From Gammaproteobacteria bacterium HGW-Gammaproteobacteria-13 (GTDB taxonomy: Bacteria; Pseudomonadota; Gammaproteobacteria; Pseudomonadales; Pseudomonadaceae): a stretch of 64,000 nt of DNA. Numbering within the stretch: position 1 is the first letter of the stretch; each line of letters starts with the position of its first letter. Made by a program: the position numbers and the translations under genes. Location of the stretch: assembly GCA_002840155.1 (NCBI GenBank), contig PGZH01000011.1, positions 248,001-312,000 on the forward strand, read 5' to 3'. The notes under the pieces are model-generated. The model saw only the letters and a list, made by a program, of their open reading frames with translations. It did not search any database and was not told where the DNA came from. This document shows, in pieces, positions 1 to 8,809 of the stretch.

Positions 1-2074
1 CTGCGGGGATCACCAGGTTGCCATTCACCACCGTGCTGAGCGCGCGCGCGGAGGTGAACAGTTCTTCACCCGCATCGGTAAAGTCGCCGTCCTTGTTCAG
101 GTCGACCCACACCTTCCAGTACTCGTTGTACGCCGAGCCGGCAAATTGCGGCGTCAGGCGCAGGCTATTGCTGCCCCGTTGCAGGTTCACCACCTGGCCA
201 ATCCGCGCCTCGGTGAAGTCGCTGTAGGTGCTGGCGCCGGAGCTGCGGGTGAAGCTGCCGAAACTGACCTGGCTGATCCATTCATCGTTGGCATTACCGC
301 TGGCCGCGCTGCAGTAGTTCGGCTGCGGCGTACCTGTGCCGATCACCAGAAATGCCGCCGAGACCGCACCCCAGGTGCCGGACGCATCGCGCGCGCGGAC
401 ATACACGGTGTGCTTGCCAGGCTGCAGCCCGGTGGTGGCGATGCTGCCGGTCAGGCCTTCGGTCTTGCCGTTGAAGCTGCCGTCCAGGGGTTGCAGAGGC
501 ATCGCCTGAGCGCCTGATTCCCAGGGCGCCTTGTCGATGTAGTACTCGGCAGCGGTGACGTTCTGCGTGGGCTCGGTGCCATTGCGGGTGCTGAAACCAA
601 GGTCACTCGCGGTGGCGCTCAACGTCACCAGGGTGCCGGCAGGCACACCGCTGGAGGCATTGCCACTCAGTGCCAGGCTGCTGATGTCCGGGCCGCCTGG
701 GGTGATGTAAGGCGTGCGGACAACCTTGGCCGCGTAGATCAGGGCAGGCAGGTTCTTCGGCTTGATGGTGTTCTGGTAGACCGTGCAGGTCTGGAAGAAC
801 TGTGTGCCCAGCTCGAAGGTGTAGGCAGCAACACCCAGTTCGCCATAGCTGATGCCATCACTGGTGCCGTCGGTTGGATAAAGGCCAATGGACTGCTGCG
901 GCGTATAACCATTAAACAGGGCGAACTTGCGCCCCAGGGTCTGCAGCGCGCTGCCGTTGGGTGCGGCCTGGTTGGTATCGCCCCACGGCCACAGCACCAG
1001 TTCGCTGTAACTGTGGATATCCAGGTGGATACCACTGGTGTCGCTTGGCGCTGCATCGTTTTTGCCGGGCCCGCGCCGATCCGGCCAGAGGTTGCGCACA
1101 TAAGCTTCCAGGGTCTGGATTTCCGGTTCGGAGCCGGCGCTGGGGCCGCGGTAGGTGTCATTGCAGGCACTGCCGCTGGAACCTTGGCCGTTGGTGCTGT
1201 TCCAGCCGAAGGTGAAGTTGCGGTTGAGGTCGGCGCCGCGGCTGTTGCTGTTGGCGCCGCAGTAGTTCTGGTTGGCATTCTTGCGCCAGGACAGGCCGGT
1301 TTCGGCTTTCTTGCGACCGTCCGGGTTGGTCTGCAGCATCAAGTGGACCTCGTGGTGATCGAGAATCCAGGTGGCGTCGGCATCGGTGCCGTAGCCGTTG
1401 ACCAGCCAGCGGGCGAAATCCAGCACCAGCGGCGCGGTGGTGTACTCGCGGGCATGGATGGCGCTGTTGATAAACAGCTTGGGCTTATTGCCGGTAATGG
1501 CTTTGTTGGTCAGCTTGAGCACGCCGATGTCGTGCCCGCCCTGGCCATTAAGTTTTTCCCAGGACTGGCCAACCAGTAACCACTGGGCGATACCGGGAAA
1601 CTGACTGGCCATGCCGCTGGCCACACTGTAGGTACTCTCCAGGGTTTCATAGCAGGCGTAGCCAGGGATGCTGGCCAGGCTTGCATCACTCATCGCCGTT
1701 GCGCTTTGCAGGCTGCGCTGTTGCAGGCGATTCTGGATCAGCGTGAGGACTTCATTGCGCTTGGCAATAAACTCGTTGGCCGGTTCGAAGGTGAAGCCGA
1801 AGACCGCTAGTTTTTCCTGCTCTTCCTCAGTTAGCTCCATGATCAGGTAGCCCTGCTCATAGTGCGATTCAAGCAACTGGCCGTGGAAACTGATGGCCGC
1901 TTTACGGGCAAGGTCTTCGTTGGGGAAAAACGCCTTGTACACCTGGTTGGCGGCTTTTTCCTGCTCCAGCAGCATAAAGTCTTCTTGGGGGTGGGCCTGT
2001 GCCTGAACCGTGTTGAGCATGCAAAGCGCGGTGATGCTGGCACTGATGGCGAGGGTTAACTTCCGCTTTCTCAT
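1..2074 (-). CDS. Secreted M14-family zinc carboxypeptidase, 3' end missing
   Basis: Secreted metallocarboxypeptidase, read from an ATG at 2074 and running off the left edge (about 691 residues visible). A signal peptide ends near residue 27 (NTVQAQA). The M14 zinc and catalytic residues are all present: HARE near 207-210 (His and Glu zinc ligands), NPDGR near 250-254, LNRNF near 283-287, the third zinc ligand in LDIHSYSE near 354, and the catalytic Glu in AAYTFELG near 421. After the catalytic domain come an Ig-like stretch and a GEVED-type module containing WVDLNKDGDF. It probably degrades peptides outside the cytoplasm. The C-terminus lies outside the window. Confidence in the family is high; the substrate is unknown. 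Confidence 0.9.
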   Translation of the reverse strand, partial: MRKRKLTLAISASITALCMLNTVQAQAHPQEDFMLLEQEKAANQVYKAFFPNEDLARKAAISFHGQLLESHYEQGYLIMELTEEEQEKLAVFGFTFEPANEFIAKRNEVLTLIQNRLQQRSLQSATAMSDASLASIPGYACYETLESTYSVASGMASQFPGIAQWLLVGQSWEKLNGQGGHDIGVLKLTNKAITGNKPKLFINSAIHAREYTTAPLVLDFARWLVNGYGTDADATWILDHHEVHLMLQTNPDGRKKAETGLSWRKNANQNYCGANSNSRGADLNRNFTFGWNSTNGQGSSGSACNDTYRGPSAGSEPEIQTLEAYVRNLWPDRRGPGKNDAAPSDTSGIHLDIHSYSELVLWPWGDTNQAAPNGSALQTLGRKFALFNGYTPQQSIGLYPTDGTSDGISYGELGVAAYTFELGTQFFQTCTVYQNTIKPKNLPALIYAAKVVRTPYITPGGPDISSLALSGNASSGVPAGTLVTLSATASDLGFSTRNGTEPTQNVTAAEYYIDKAPWESGAQAMPLQPLDGSFNGKTEGLTGSIATTGLQPGKHTVYVRARDASGTWGAVSAAFLVIGTGTPQPNYCSAASGNANDEWISQVSFGSFTRSSGASTYSDFTEARIGQVVNLQRGSNSLRLTPQFAGSAYNEYWKVWVDLNKDGDFTDAGEELFTSARALSTVVNGNLVIPA

Positions 2075-2403
2075 TCTTGAGATTCCTATCCTTCACTTAT
2101 TGTTTATCCGCCCCCGGTAAGGAACGGTGTGTTTTTTGCCCCCTTGTGGAGGGCGAGGGATGTTTGGCAGTGGAAGCTCTTGATGCCGAATGCGTTGGCG
2201 CTACTGCATGCCGCTGAACATCTTGTTATGGGAGGCAGGCCGATCTGGTACAAGAGTGCAAAGGAACTTAGAAGGCGCTTTGCAGGCTGTCAATTTCTTC
2301 GTAGATCGCTGTCGTTTTTCGTATTTTCACGACATATAGCCGACACGATGCCCGCGAAAATGATGGCTACTGGCTATGTATGGCAACCGCGTAGGAGGGA
2401 TGT
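2075..2403. other. Divergent intergenic region
   Basis: A 329-base stretch between the divergently transcribed carboxypeptidase and lipoprotein genes, so it should hold both promoters. I see no convincing ORF, repeat or strong hairpin. A Shine-Dalgarno sequence (AGGAGG) sits just before 2404. Confidence 0.5.
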
Positions 2404-2874
2404 ATGCAAGGGATCAACGGATTGCGCATGGGTGTGTTGTTGCTAGCTTTGGGGCTGGCTGTGGGCTGTGCTTCAGGCGGAACCGAGCAGCAGGTTGGTG
2501 CAGATAAGGCGCACGCGATGGCGGCCGAGTGGACGCAGCTGCGGCAGGCCAAGGGGCATTTTGCCGGTGGCGAGTGGCAGCAGGATCTGGATACCTGGCA
2601 GGGTCGCAAGCATCAGCTGATGCAGGGGCTGGCCGCAGAGGTGCTGGCTGCGCGCGGCGATACGCCGGCGGTGCTGGCGCTGCTGGGCGAGCCGGATGCC
2701 AAAGTCACGGTCGGTCAGGCGGACTACGCCGATTGGCAGCGCCGCACTGAATGGCAAGGCAGTCCGGGGCCGCTGCTGTGGAGTTATCACTGGCGCGGCC
2801 AGCATGATCAGCTGCTGGTGGCCTTCAGCGCAGGGCGGGTCAGTGCGGTGGGCTGGTTATATGCCTGGGAGTAA
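2404..2874 (+). CDS. Putative lipoprotein of unknown function
   Basis: A 156-residue protein with a hydrophobic N-terminus (MGVLLLALGLAVG) ending in a lipobox, AVGC, with the lipidated Cys near residue 22. The mature part is soluble, rich in Trp, Gln and Ala, and I do not recognise its family. The ATG at 2404 is preceded by AGGAGG; an in-frame ATG at codon 9 is a possible alternative. The 3' end overlaps the convergent LysR gene by about 35 bp. Probably an envelope protein. Confidence 0.7.
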   Translation: MQGINGLRMGVLLLALGLAVGCASGGTEQQVGADKAHAMAAEWTQLRQAKGHFAGGEWQQDLDTWQGRKHQLMQGLAAEVLAARGDTPAVLALLGEPDAKVTVGQADYADWQRRTEWQGSPGPLLWSYHWRGQHDQLLVAFSAGRVSAVGWLYAWE

Positions 2875-3820
2875 CGTCGCCGATTGGCGCGGCAAAGCGC
2901 TCAGCCAGGGCGTTGATCAGGCTGCGTTGATCGCGCACGAAGGCGAAAAACGCCTGGGCCACCGGTGACAGGTATTTGCTGCGCGGGTGCACCAGGCACC
3001 AGCTGCGCAGCAGTGGCAGTTCGGCTACCGGCAGTTCGCGCAGGGCGCCGCATTCCAGCTCACGGCGCACCGCGTGGCGTGGCAGTAAAGCCAGGCCAAG
3101 GCCGGCGATCACCCCTTCGCACTGGCCTTCCATGGAGCCGACTTCCAGCGTTTGGGCGAAGTGCGCGCGCTTCTGGTGGCAATACTCCTCGCAGGCCTGG
3201 CGCGTGCCGGAGCCGGCTTCGCGGATCAGCAGCGGAAAGGCAGTGAGGTCCTGCAGGCTTAGCTGTGCGTGCTGGCACAGCGGGTGATCGGGCGGCGCCA
3301 CGGCGATGATCGGGTTATTAAGGAAGGGCAGAAACTCCAGATTCATGTCCGTAGGCACCCGCGACATGATCAACAGGTCATCGCGGTTGGCGTTCAGGCG
3401 TCTGAGTGCCTGGCTGTGGTTGGTGACCACCAGCTGTAAGTTGACTTCCGGGTATTGCTGGCGAAAAGCGGCGAACAGGTGCGGAACGAAGTACTTGGCG
3501 CTGGATTCGATGGCCAGGCTCAGCTGTCCCTGCAGCGAGCCCTGCAGGTCGGCCAGCTGCATGTCGAGGCTCTCCAGGCGGCCGAAAATATCCGCGCTGG
3601 CGCGTTGCAGCGCTTCGGCAGCCTCGGTCAGGTAGAGCTTTTTACCGACGTAGTCGAACAGCGGCTGGCCGATCAGTTCTTCCAGTTGGCGAATCTGCAG
3701 GCTGACCGCCGGCTGGGTCAGGGCCATTTCCTCCGCCGCGCGGCTGTAGGAGAGGTGGCTGCACACCGAGCGAAACACCTGGATCTGACGAAATGTCATA
3801 CGCAGCAAAGACTTACGCAT
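2840..3820 (-). CDS. LysR-type transcriptional regulator, divergent from pycA
   Basis: A 326-residue LysR-family regulator. The N-terminal winged HTH is clear (MTFRQIQVFRSV, then SRAAEEMALTQPAVSLQIRQLEE), followed by a substrate-binding-like effector domain. The longest frame starts at 3856, but I chose the ATG at 3820 (MRKSLLRMTF), which has AGGTG upstream and matches the usual start of this Pseudomonas regulator. It is transcribed away from pycA, the same arrangement as in P. aeruginosa, so it probably controls pyruvate carboxylase expression. That role is inferred from position; the effector ligand is unknown. Confidence 0.88.
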   Translation of the reverse strand: MRKSLLRMTFRQIQVFRSVCSHLSYSRAAEEMALTQPAVSLQIRQLEELIGQPLFDYVGKKLYLTEAAEALQRASADIFGRLESLDMQLADLQGSLQGQLSLAIESSAKYFVPHLFAAFRQQYPEVNLQLVVTNHSQALRRLNANRDDLLIMSRVPTDMNLEFLPFLNNPIIAVAPPDHPLCQHAQLSLQDLTAFPLLIREAGSGTRQACEEYCHQKRAHFAQTLEVGSMEGQCEGVIAGLGLALLPRHAVRRELECGALRELPVAELPLLRSWCLVHPRSKYLSPVAQAFFAFVRDQRSLINALAERFAAPIGDVTPRHITSPPH

Positions 3821-3877
3821 GATTAGCACCTGTGTGTCGGAGTCGATCAGGCTCAACTATAAGCTTTAGCTAATGGC

Positions 3878-3904
3878 TAACCCAATAATTATTGATTTTG
3901 GTTA
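3878..3904. promoter_or_regulatory. Candidate operator between LysR gene and pycA
   Basis: In the AT-rich divergent region there is a perfect 12-bp palindrome, CAATAATTATTG (3883-3894). It is flanked by inverted TAACC (3878-3882) and GGTTA (3900-3904). Placement and symmetry suit a LysR-type binding site and/or overlapping promoters. This is inference from position and symmetry only. Confidence 0.4.
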
Positions 3905-4009
3905 ATCACCAAGCCGGCGTAGCGTGAGTGCCTGACCGCTACTGCTGCTGCGGTCACACGTCGACCGGATTTGTCGGTTGCCTGCTCACGTGATCGAGGA
4001 TGCTGGCCC

Positions 4010-5425
4010 GTGATCAAGAAAATTCTGATAGCCAACCGCGGTGAGATTGCCGTGCGCATCGTGCGGGCCTGTGCCGAAATGGGCATTCGTTCGGTGGCGG
4101 TGTATTCCGATGCCGACCGCCAGGCGCTGCACGTCAAGCGTGCGGACGAGGCCCACGGCATTGGTGCCGACCCGCTGGCCGGTTATCTGAACCCGCGCAA
4201 ACTGGTCAATCTGGCGGTGGAAACCGGCTGTGATGCGCTGCATCCTGGCTATGGTTTTCTCTCAGAAAACGCCGAACTGGCGGACATCTGCGCCGAACGT
4301 GGGATCAAATTCATAGGCCCGAGTGCGGAAGTGATCCGCCGCATGGGCGACAAGACCGAAGCGCGGCGCAGCATGATCAAGGCTGGCGTGCCGGTCACCC
4401 CAGGCACTGAAGGCAACGTGGCGGATATCGCCGAAGCGCTGAGCGAGGGCGACCGCATCGGTTATCCGGTGATGCTCAAGGCCACTTCCGGTGGCGGCGG
4501 TCGTGGTATTCGTCGCTGCAACAGCCGTGAGGAGCTGGAGCAGGCGTTCCCACGGGTGATCTCCGAGGCGACCAAGGCCTTTGGCCGCGCCGAGGTGTTT
4601 CTGGAGAAATGCATCGTCAACCCCAAGCACATTGAGGCGCAGATCCTCGGTGACAGCTTCGGCAATGTGGTGCACCTGTTCGAGCGCGATTGCTCGATCC
4701 AGCGGCGTAACCAGAAACTGATCGAAATCGCCCCCAGCCCGCAGCTGACCCCCGAGCAGCGCGCCTATATCGGCGATTTGGCTGTGCGTGCGGCCAAGGC
4801 AGTGGGTTACGAGAATGCCGGCACCGTGGAGTTCCTGCTCGCCGAGGGCGAGGTGTACTTTATGGAGATGAACACCCGGGTGCAGGTGGAACACACCATC
4901 ACCGAAGAAATCACCGGCATCGACATCGTCCGCGAGCAGATCCGCATCGCCTCCGGCCTGGAACTGTCGGTCAAGCAGGAAGACATCATCCACCGTGGTT
5001 ATGCCCTGCAGTTCCGTATCAACGCCGAAGACCCGAAGAACAACTTCCTGCCCTCGTTCGGCAAGATCACCCGCTACTACGCCCCCGGCGGCCCTGGCGT
5101 GCGCACTGACACGGCGATCTACACCGGCTACACCATTCCGCCGTACTACGACTCCATGTGTCTGAAGTTGGTGGTCTGGGCGCTGACCTGGGAAGAAGCC
5201 CTGGCCCGTGGCCTGCGCGCCCTCGACGACATGCGTGTGCAGGGGGTGAAAACCACCGCCGCCTATTACCAGGAAATCCTGCGTAACCCGGAGTTTCGCA
5301 GCGGCCAGTTCAACACCAGTTTTGTCGAGGCGCACCCGGAGCTGACCGAGTACTCGATCAAGCGCAACCCGTCGCACCTGGCCATCGCCATTGCCACCGC
5401 CATTGCTGCCCACGCCGGCCTTTAA
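4010..5425 (+). CDS. pycA: Pyruvate carboxylase subunit A (biotin carboxylase)
   Basis: A 471-residue biotin carboxylase subunit that carboxylates biotin using ATP and bicarbonate. The N-terminal fold begins IKKILIANRGEIAVRI. The ATP-grasp Gly-rich loop reads KATSGGGGRGIR, and the active-site stretch FMEMNTRVQVEHTITE is intact. The start is a GTG at 4010 with GAGGA 9 bases upstream; the frame is open further upstream, but this start gives the length of Pseudomonas PycA. It pairs with pycB downstream as the two-subunit (alpha4beta4-type) pyruvate carboxylase that makes oxaloacetate. A REP-like hairpin lies between the two genes. Confidence 0.95.
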   Translation: MIKKILIANRGEIAVRIVRACAEMGIRSVAVYSDADRQALHVKRADEAHGIGADPLAGYLNPRKLVNLAVETGCDALHPGYGFLSENAELADICAERGIKFIGPSAEVIRRMGDKTEARRSMIKAGVPVTPGTEGNVADIAEALSEGDRIGYPVMLKATSGGGGRGIRRCNSREELEQAFPRVISEATKAFGRAEVFLEKCIVNPKHIEAQILGDSFGNVVHLFERDCSIQRRNQKLIEIAPSPQLTPEQRAYIGDLAVRAAKAVGYENAGTVEFLLAEGEVYFMEMNTRVQVEHTITEEITGIDIVREQIRIASGLELSVKQEDIIHRGYALQFRINAEDPKNNFLPSFGKITRYYAPGGPGVRTDTAIYTGYTIPPYYDSMCLKLVVWALTWEEALARGLRALDDMRVQGVKTTAAYYQEILRNPEFRSGQFNTSFVEAHPELTEYSIKRNPSHLAIAIATAIAAHAGL

Positions 5426-5431
5426 CGAATC

Positions 5432-5482
5432 GTAGCCCGGATGTAATCCGGGAACTGCGGCCCCGGATTGCATCCGGGCTAC
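5432..5482. repeat. REP-like inverted repeat (GTAGCCCGGATG type)
   Basis: Inverted repeat with outer arms GTAGCCCGGATG and CATCCGGGCTAC, plus inner CCGG-containing arms, filling the gap between pycA and pycB. It would form a stable hairpin in the pycAB mRNA. Such REP-like elements are common between Pseudomonas genes and may set mRNA ends. A related half-element occurs at about 9212-9244. Confidence 0.75.
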
Positions 5483-5497
5483 AGGAGAGCAGAGAAC

Positions 5498-7306
5498 ATG
5501 AGCAAGAAGATCACTGTCACCGATACCATCCTGCGCGATGCCCACCAGTCGATCATCGCCACGCGCATGCGCCTTGATGACATGTTGCCGATCTGCGCCA
5601 AGCTTGATCAGGTCGGCTACTGGTCGCTGGAAGTCTGGGGCGGCGCGACCTTCGATGCCTGCGTGCGCTTCCTCAAGGAAGACCCCTGGGAGCGTCTGCG
5701 CAAACTCAAGGCCGGCTTGCCCAACACCCGCCTGCAAATGCTGTTGCGCGGGCAGAACCTGCTCGGTTATCGCCACTACAGCGACGACGTAGTGCGCGCC
5801 TTTGTGGCCAAGGCGGCGGTCAATGGCATCGACGTGTTCCGCATCTTCGACGCGATGAACGATGTGCGAAATCTGCGTGTGTCCATCGAGGCGGTGAAGG
5901 CCGCTGGCAAACATGCCCAGGGCACCATCGCCTACACCACCAGCCCGGTGCACACCGTTGAAGCGTTCGTGAAGCAGGCCAAGGCCATGCAGGCCATGGG
6001 CATCGACTCCATCGCGATCAAGGACATGGCCGGTCTACTGACGCCATACGCCACCGCCGACCTGGTGCGGGCGCTGAAGGCAGAGGTTGATCTGCCGGTG
6101 TTTATCCACAGCCATGACACCGCCGGCATGGGCTCGATGTGCCAGCTCAAGGCGATTGAAGCGGGCGCTGACCATATCGACACCGCCATCTCCAGCTTCG
6201 CCTGGGGCACCAGCCATCCGGGCACCGAGTCGATGGTCGCCGCGCTCAAGGGCAGCGAGTACGACACCGGCCTGGACCTGGCGCTGATCCAGGAGATCGG
6301 CCTGTACTTCCACGCGGTGCGCAAGAAGTACCACCAGTTCGAAAGCGAGTTCACCGCCGTCGACACCCGCGTGCAGGTCAATCAGGTGCCGGGCGGGATG
6401 ATGTCTAACCTGGCCAACCAGTTGAAAGAGCAGGGCGCGCTGAGCCGTATCAACGAAGTGTTCGCGGAAATCCCGCGGGTGCGTGAAGACCTCGGCTTCC
6501 CGCCGCTGGTAACCCCGACCTCGCAGATCGTCGGCACCCAGGCGGTGTTCAACGTGCTCGCTGGCGAGCGCTACAAGACCATCACCAATGAGGTGAAGTT
6601 GTACCTGCAGGGCCGTTACGGCCTGGCACCGGGCAAGGTCAACGAGCAACTGCGCAAGCAGGCGATTGGCAGCGAAGACGTGATCGAAGTGCGCCCGGCC
6701 GATCTGCTCAAGCCGGAAATGGCCAAGCTGCGCGAAGAAATCGGCAGCCTGGCGCAATCCGAAGAAGACGTGCTGACCTACGCCATGTTCCCGGATATCG
6801 GGCGCAAGTTCCTTGAAGAACGCGCCGCCGGCACCCTGACCCCGGAAGTGCTGCTGCCAATCCCGGAAGCCGGCGGCGTGGCCCCGGCCGGTGGCGAAGG
6901 TGTGCCGACCGAGTTTGTGGTGGACGTGCACGGCGAAAGCTACCGCGTCGACATCACCGGCGTTGGCGTGAAGAGCGACGGCAAGCGCCACTTCTACCTG
7001 TCCATCGACGGCATGCCGGAAGAAGTGGTGTTCGAGCCGCTGAATGATTTCGTCGCGGGCGCCAGCGGTAAGCGCAAGCAAGCCAGCGCGCCGGGCGATG
7101 TCAGCACCAGCATGCCGGGCAATATCGTCGATGTGCTGGTCAAGGTCGGCGACACGGTCAAGGCCGGCCAGGCGGTACTGATCAGCGAAGCGATGAAGAT
7201 GGAAACCGAAGTGCAGGCGCCGATTGCCGGCACTGTGAAGGCGGTGCATGTGGCCAAGGGCGACCGGGTCAACCCGGGCGACGTACTGGTGGAAATCGAA
7301 GGTTAA
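5498..7306 (+). CDS. pycB: Pyruvate carboxylase subunit B (carboxyltransferase plus biotin carrier)
   Basis: A 602-residue protein homologous to oxaloacetate decarboxylase alpha and PycB. An N-terminal HMGL-like carboxyltransferase TIM barrel (ITVTDTILRDAHQS; ligands in HSHDTAGM) is followed by a conserved carboxylase domain and a C-terminal biotinyl domain. The biotin lysine is in EAMKMETEV, about 30 residues from the end. The ATG at 5498 follows AGGAGA. With PycA it replenishes oxaloacetate. An oadA-type decarboxylase subunit would look similar, but the pycA neighbour and absence of membrane subunits favour pyruvate carboxylase. Confidence 0.95.
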   Translation: MSKKITVTDTILRDAHQSIIATRMRLDDMLPICAKLDQVGYWSLEVWGGATFDACVRFLKEDPWERLRKLKAGLPNTRLQMLLRGQNLLGYRHYSDDVVRAFVAKAAVNGIDVFRIFDAMNDVRNLRVSIEAVKAAGKHAQGTIAYTTSPVHTVEAFVKQAKAMQAMGIDSIAIKDMAGLLTPYATADLVRALKAEVDLPVFIHSHDTAGMGSMCQLKAIEAGADHIDTAISSFAWGTSHPGTESMVAALKGSEYDTGLDLALIQEIGLYFHAVRKKYHQFESEFTAVDTRVQVNQVPGGMMSNLANQLKEQGALSRINEVFAEIPRVREDLGFPPLVTPTSQIVGTQAVFNVLAGERYKTITNEVKLYLQGRYGLAPGKVNEQLRKQAIGSEDVIEVRPADLLKPEMAKLREEIGSLAQSEEDVLTYAMFPDIGRKFLEERAAGTLTPEVLLPIPEAGGVAPAGGEGVPTEFVVDVHGESYRVDITGVGVKSDGKRHFYLSIDGMPEEVVFEPLNDFVAGASGKRKQASAPGDVSTSMPGNIVDVLVKVGDTVKAGQAVLISEAMKMETEVQAPIAGTVKAVHVAKGDRVNPGDVLVEIEG

Positions 7307-7310
7307 CCTC

Positions 7311-7365
7311 GGAAGCCCCGGCTGTTTGAACAGGCATTTGAATGGTTTTTTTGGGGCTTCTTTTT
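7311..7365 (+). terminator. Probable rho-independent terminator of pycAB
   Basis: Just after the pycB stop, GAAGCCCC (7312-7319) pairs with GGGGCTTC (7353-7360) and is followed directly by five T. The loop is long (33 nt), so the structure is less certain than a compact terminator, but position and T tract fit. Confidence 0.6.
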
Positions 7366-7680
7366 ATACCGCCGGCGCGGCTTATTCATCGCGCCGGCAA
7401 GGGTTTTGGGCGAAGTGCCTGGGCAAGTCTCGCGAGCTAGAGCCATGCAAGGCGAAAGCAGGCGAGAAACGCAGCGTAGCGGAGTAACAGCCAACGGCTG
7501 GCCCGCAGGGTGAGCGAAGCGAATCACGCGGAGTGTACGAGTTGTACATGAGCATTACTCGTTTCACTCGCCCCTTCGGGGTCGCGCTGAAGCGCGTTAG
7601 CCGCAAGCGGCTTACGAGCCTGATTTCAACGCAGCAGAGCCGACGCGCAGCAGACGTTGCCTAGGTACTTGTTGCCTGAG
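7366..7680. other. Gene-free region with several small palindromes, possible dispersed repeat
   Basis: About 300 bases without a credible protein. They contain short inverted repeats (GCCGGCGCG...CGCGCCGGC near 7371-7399, CCCCTTCGGGG near 7572, GAAGCGCGTT, GCCGCAAGCGGC near 7601). The stretch TGATTTCAACGCAGCAGAGC resembles Pseudomonas dispersed intergenic sequence as I remember it. It ends in a terminator at 7686-7708. It could be a repeat relic or an untranslated small RNA; sequence alone does not decide. Confidence 0.35.
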
Positions 7681-7685
7681 TCCCC

Positions 7686-7708
7686 GGAGCAGTAAGGCTC
7701 CTTTTTTT
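7686..7708 (+). terminator. Rho-independent terminator
   Basis: GGAGC (7686-7690) pairs with GCTCC (7697-7701) across a 6-nt loop and is followed by seven T. It is nearly 400 bases past pycB and cannot serve the downstream gene, so it may end read-through or an unannotated small transcript from the preceding 300 bases. Confidence 0.6.
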
Positions 7709-7866
7709 CGGTTATGCCCCGCTGTGCAGGGTTCTGCTGTTCTCAGCAGGAGACTGGGCAAAACTGCGGGTATCAGCACAACGCGTGGTGGGGGCATGAC
7801 CTTTTATTCGAGCAGGTGGTGACGCGGCAGGCGTCTGAATAGCAGTCAATACAGGAGCAATGCGCG

Positions 7867-8808
7867 GTGAGTCTGGACCCGGTGGTGCTGTTCTTTGTCT
7901 TCGGCCTGTTGGCCGGTCTGCTGAAAAGCGAGCTGAAACTGCCGCCTGCGCTGTATGAAACGCTGTCGATCATTCTGCTGCTGGCCATTGGTCTGCACGG
8001 CGGCGTGGAGCTGGCCGAGCAAGCCAGCTGGCAGTTGCTCGGTCAGGCGGCCTGGGTGTTGGGCCTGGGCGTGGCGTTGCCGCTGCTGGCTTTTGCGGTG
8101 CTGCGCGGCCTGGGCTTTGACCGGGTCAACGCCGCAGCGGTGGCGGCGCACTATGGCTCGGTCAGCGCCGGGACCTTTGCCGTGGTGGTGGCCTACATGC
8201 TGGCCAAGGGCATCGAGTTTGAAAGCTATATGCCGCTGTTTGTCGCCATTCTGGAGATCCCGGCGATTCTGGTCGGCATCCTGCTGGCCAAGGGTATTGC
8301 CCGTGACACCGACTGGGGTGAGTTGGGCCGGGAGATCTTTCTCGGCAAGAGCATCATGCTGCTGCTTGGCGGCCTGATCATCGGTGCTATTGCCGGCAAG
8401 GAAGCGATCAAACCGCTGGAGCCGTTCTACACCAGCATGTTCAAACCGGTGCTGGCGCTGTTCCTGCTGGAGATGGGCCTGATCGCCTCCGGTCAGCTGG
8501 GATCGCTCAAACAGTTTGGCTTGCGCCTGCTTGGTTTTGCCTTGCTGATGCCCTTGCTGGGTGCGCTGATCGGCGCCTTGCTCGGCCGCTTTATGGGCCT
8601 GAGCCTGGGCGGCACGGCGGTGCTGGCCACGCTGGCGGCATCGGCTTCTTATATCGCCGTGCCGGCGGCCTTGCGCCTGGCCTTGCCCGAGGCCAACCCG
8701 TCGCTGTCGCTGACGGCGTCGCTGGGCATCACCTTTCCCTTCAATATCATCGTCGGCATCCCGTTGTACCTGATGCTGGCCGAACAGCTGATGGCCTGGG
8801 GGCTCTGA
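7867..8808 (+). CDS. sbtA: SbtA-family sodium-dependent bicarbonate permease
   Basis: A 313-residue integral membrane protein with about ten hydrophobic helices, in the SbtA (DUF897) sodium/bicarbonate symporter family. Features include an N-terminal half starting LDPVVLFFVFGLLAGLLKSELKLP, the conserved LLLAIGLHGGVEL, and a repeated half containing LALFLLEMGLIA. The start is GTG at 7867 with AGGAG about 10 bases upstream; a nearby ATG at 7860 is out of frame. One base separates its stop from the PII-like gene, so the two are almost certainly co-translated. It probably imports bicarbonate, which would fit supply to carboxylases such as PycAB; that link is inference. Confidence 0.85.
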   Translation: MSLDPVVLFFVFGLLAGLLKSELKLPPALYETLSIILLLAIGLHGGVELAEQASWQLLGQAAWVLGLGVALPLLAFAVLRGLGFDRVNAAAVAAHYGSVSAGTFAVVVAYMLAKGIEFESYMPLFVAILEIPAILVGILLAKGIARDTDWGELGREIFLGKSIMLLLGGLIIGAIAGKEAIKPLEPFYTSMFKPVLALFLLEMGLIASGQLGSLKQFGLRLLGFALLMPLLGALIGALLGRFMGLSLGGTAVLATLAASASYIAVPAALRLALPEANPSLSLTASLGITFPFNIIVGIPLYLMLAEQLMAWGL

Positions 8809-8809
8809 A

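Noticed and set aside
4262..5953. Long minus-strand reading frame of 563 codons opposite pycA and pycB
   Set aside because: It is antisense to two clear genes, His/Gly/Val-rich in the way GC-rich shadows are, and has no recognisable domain or SD.
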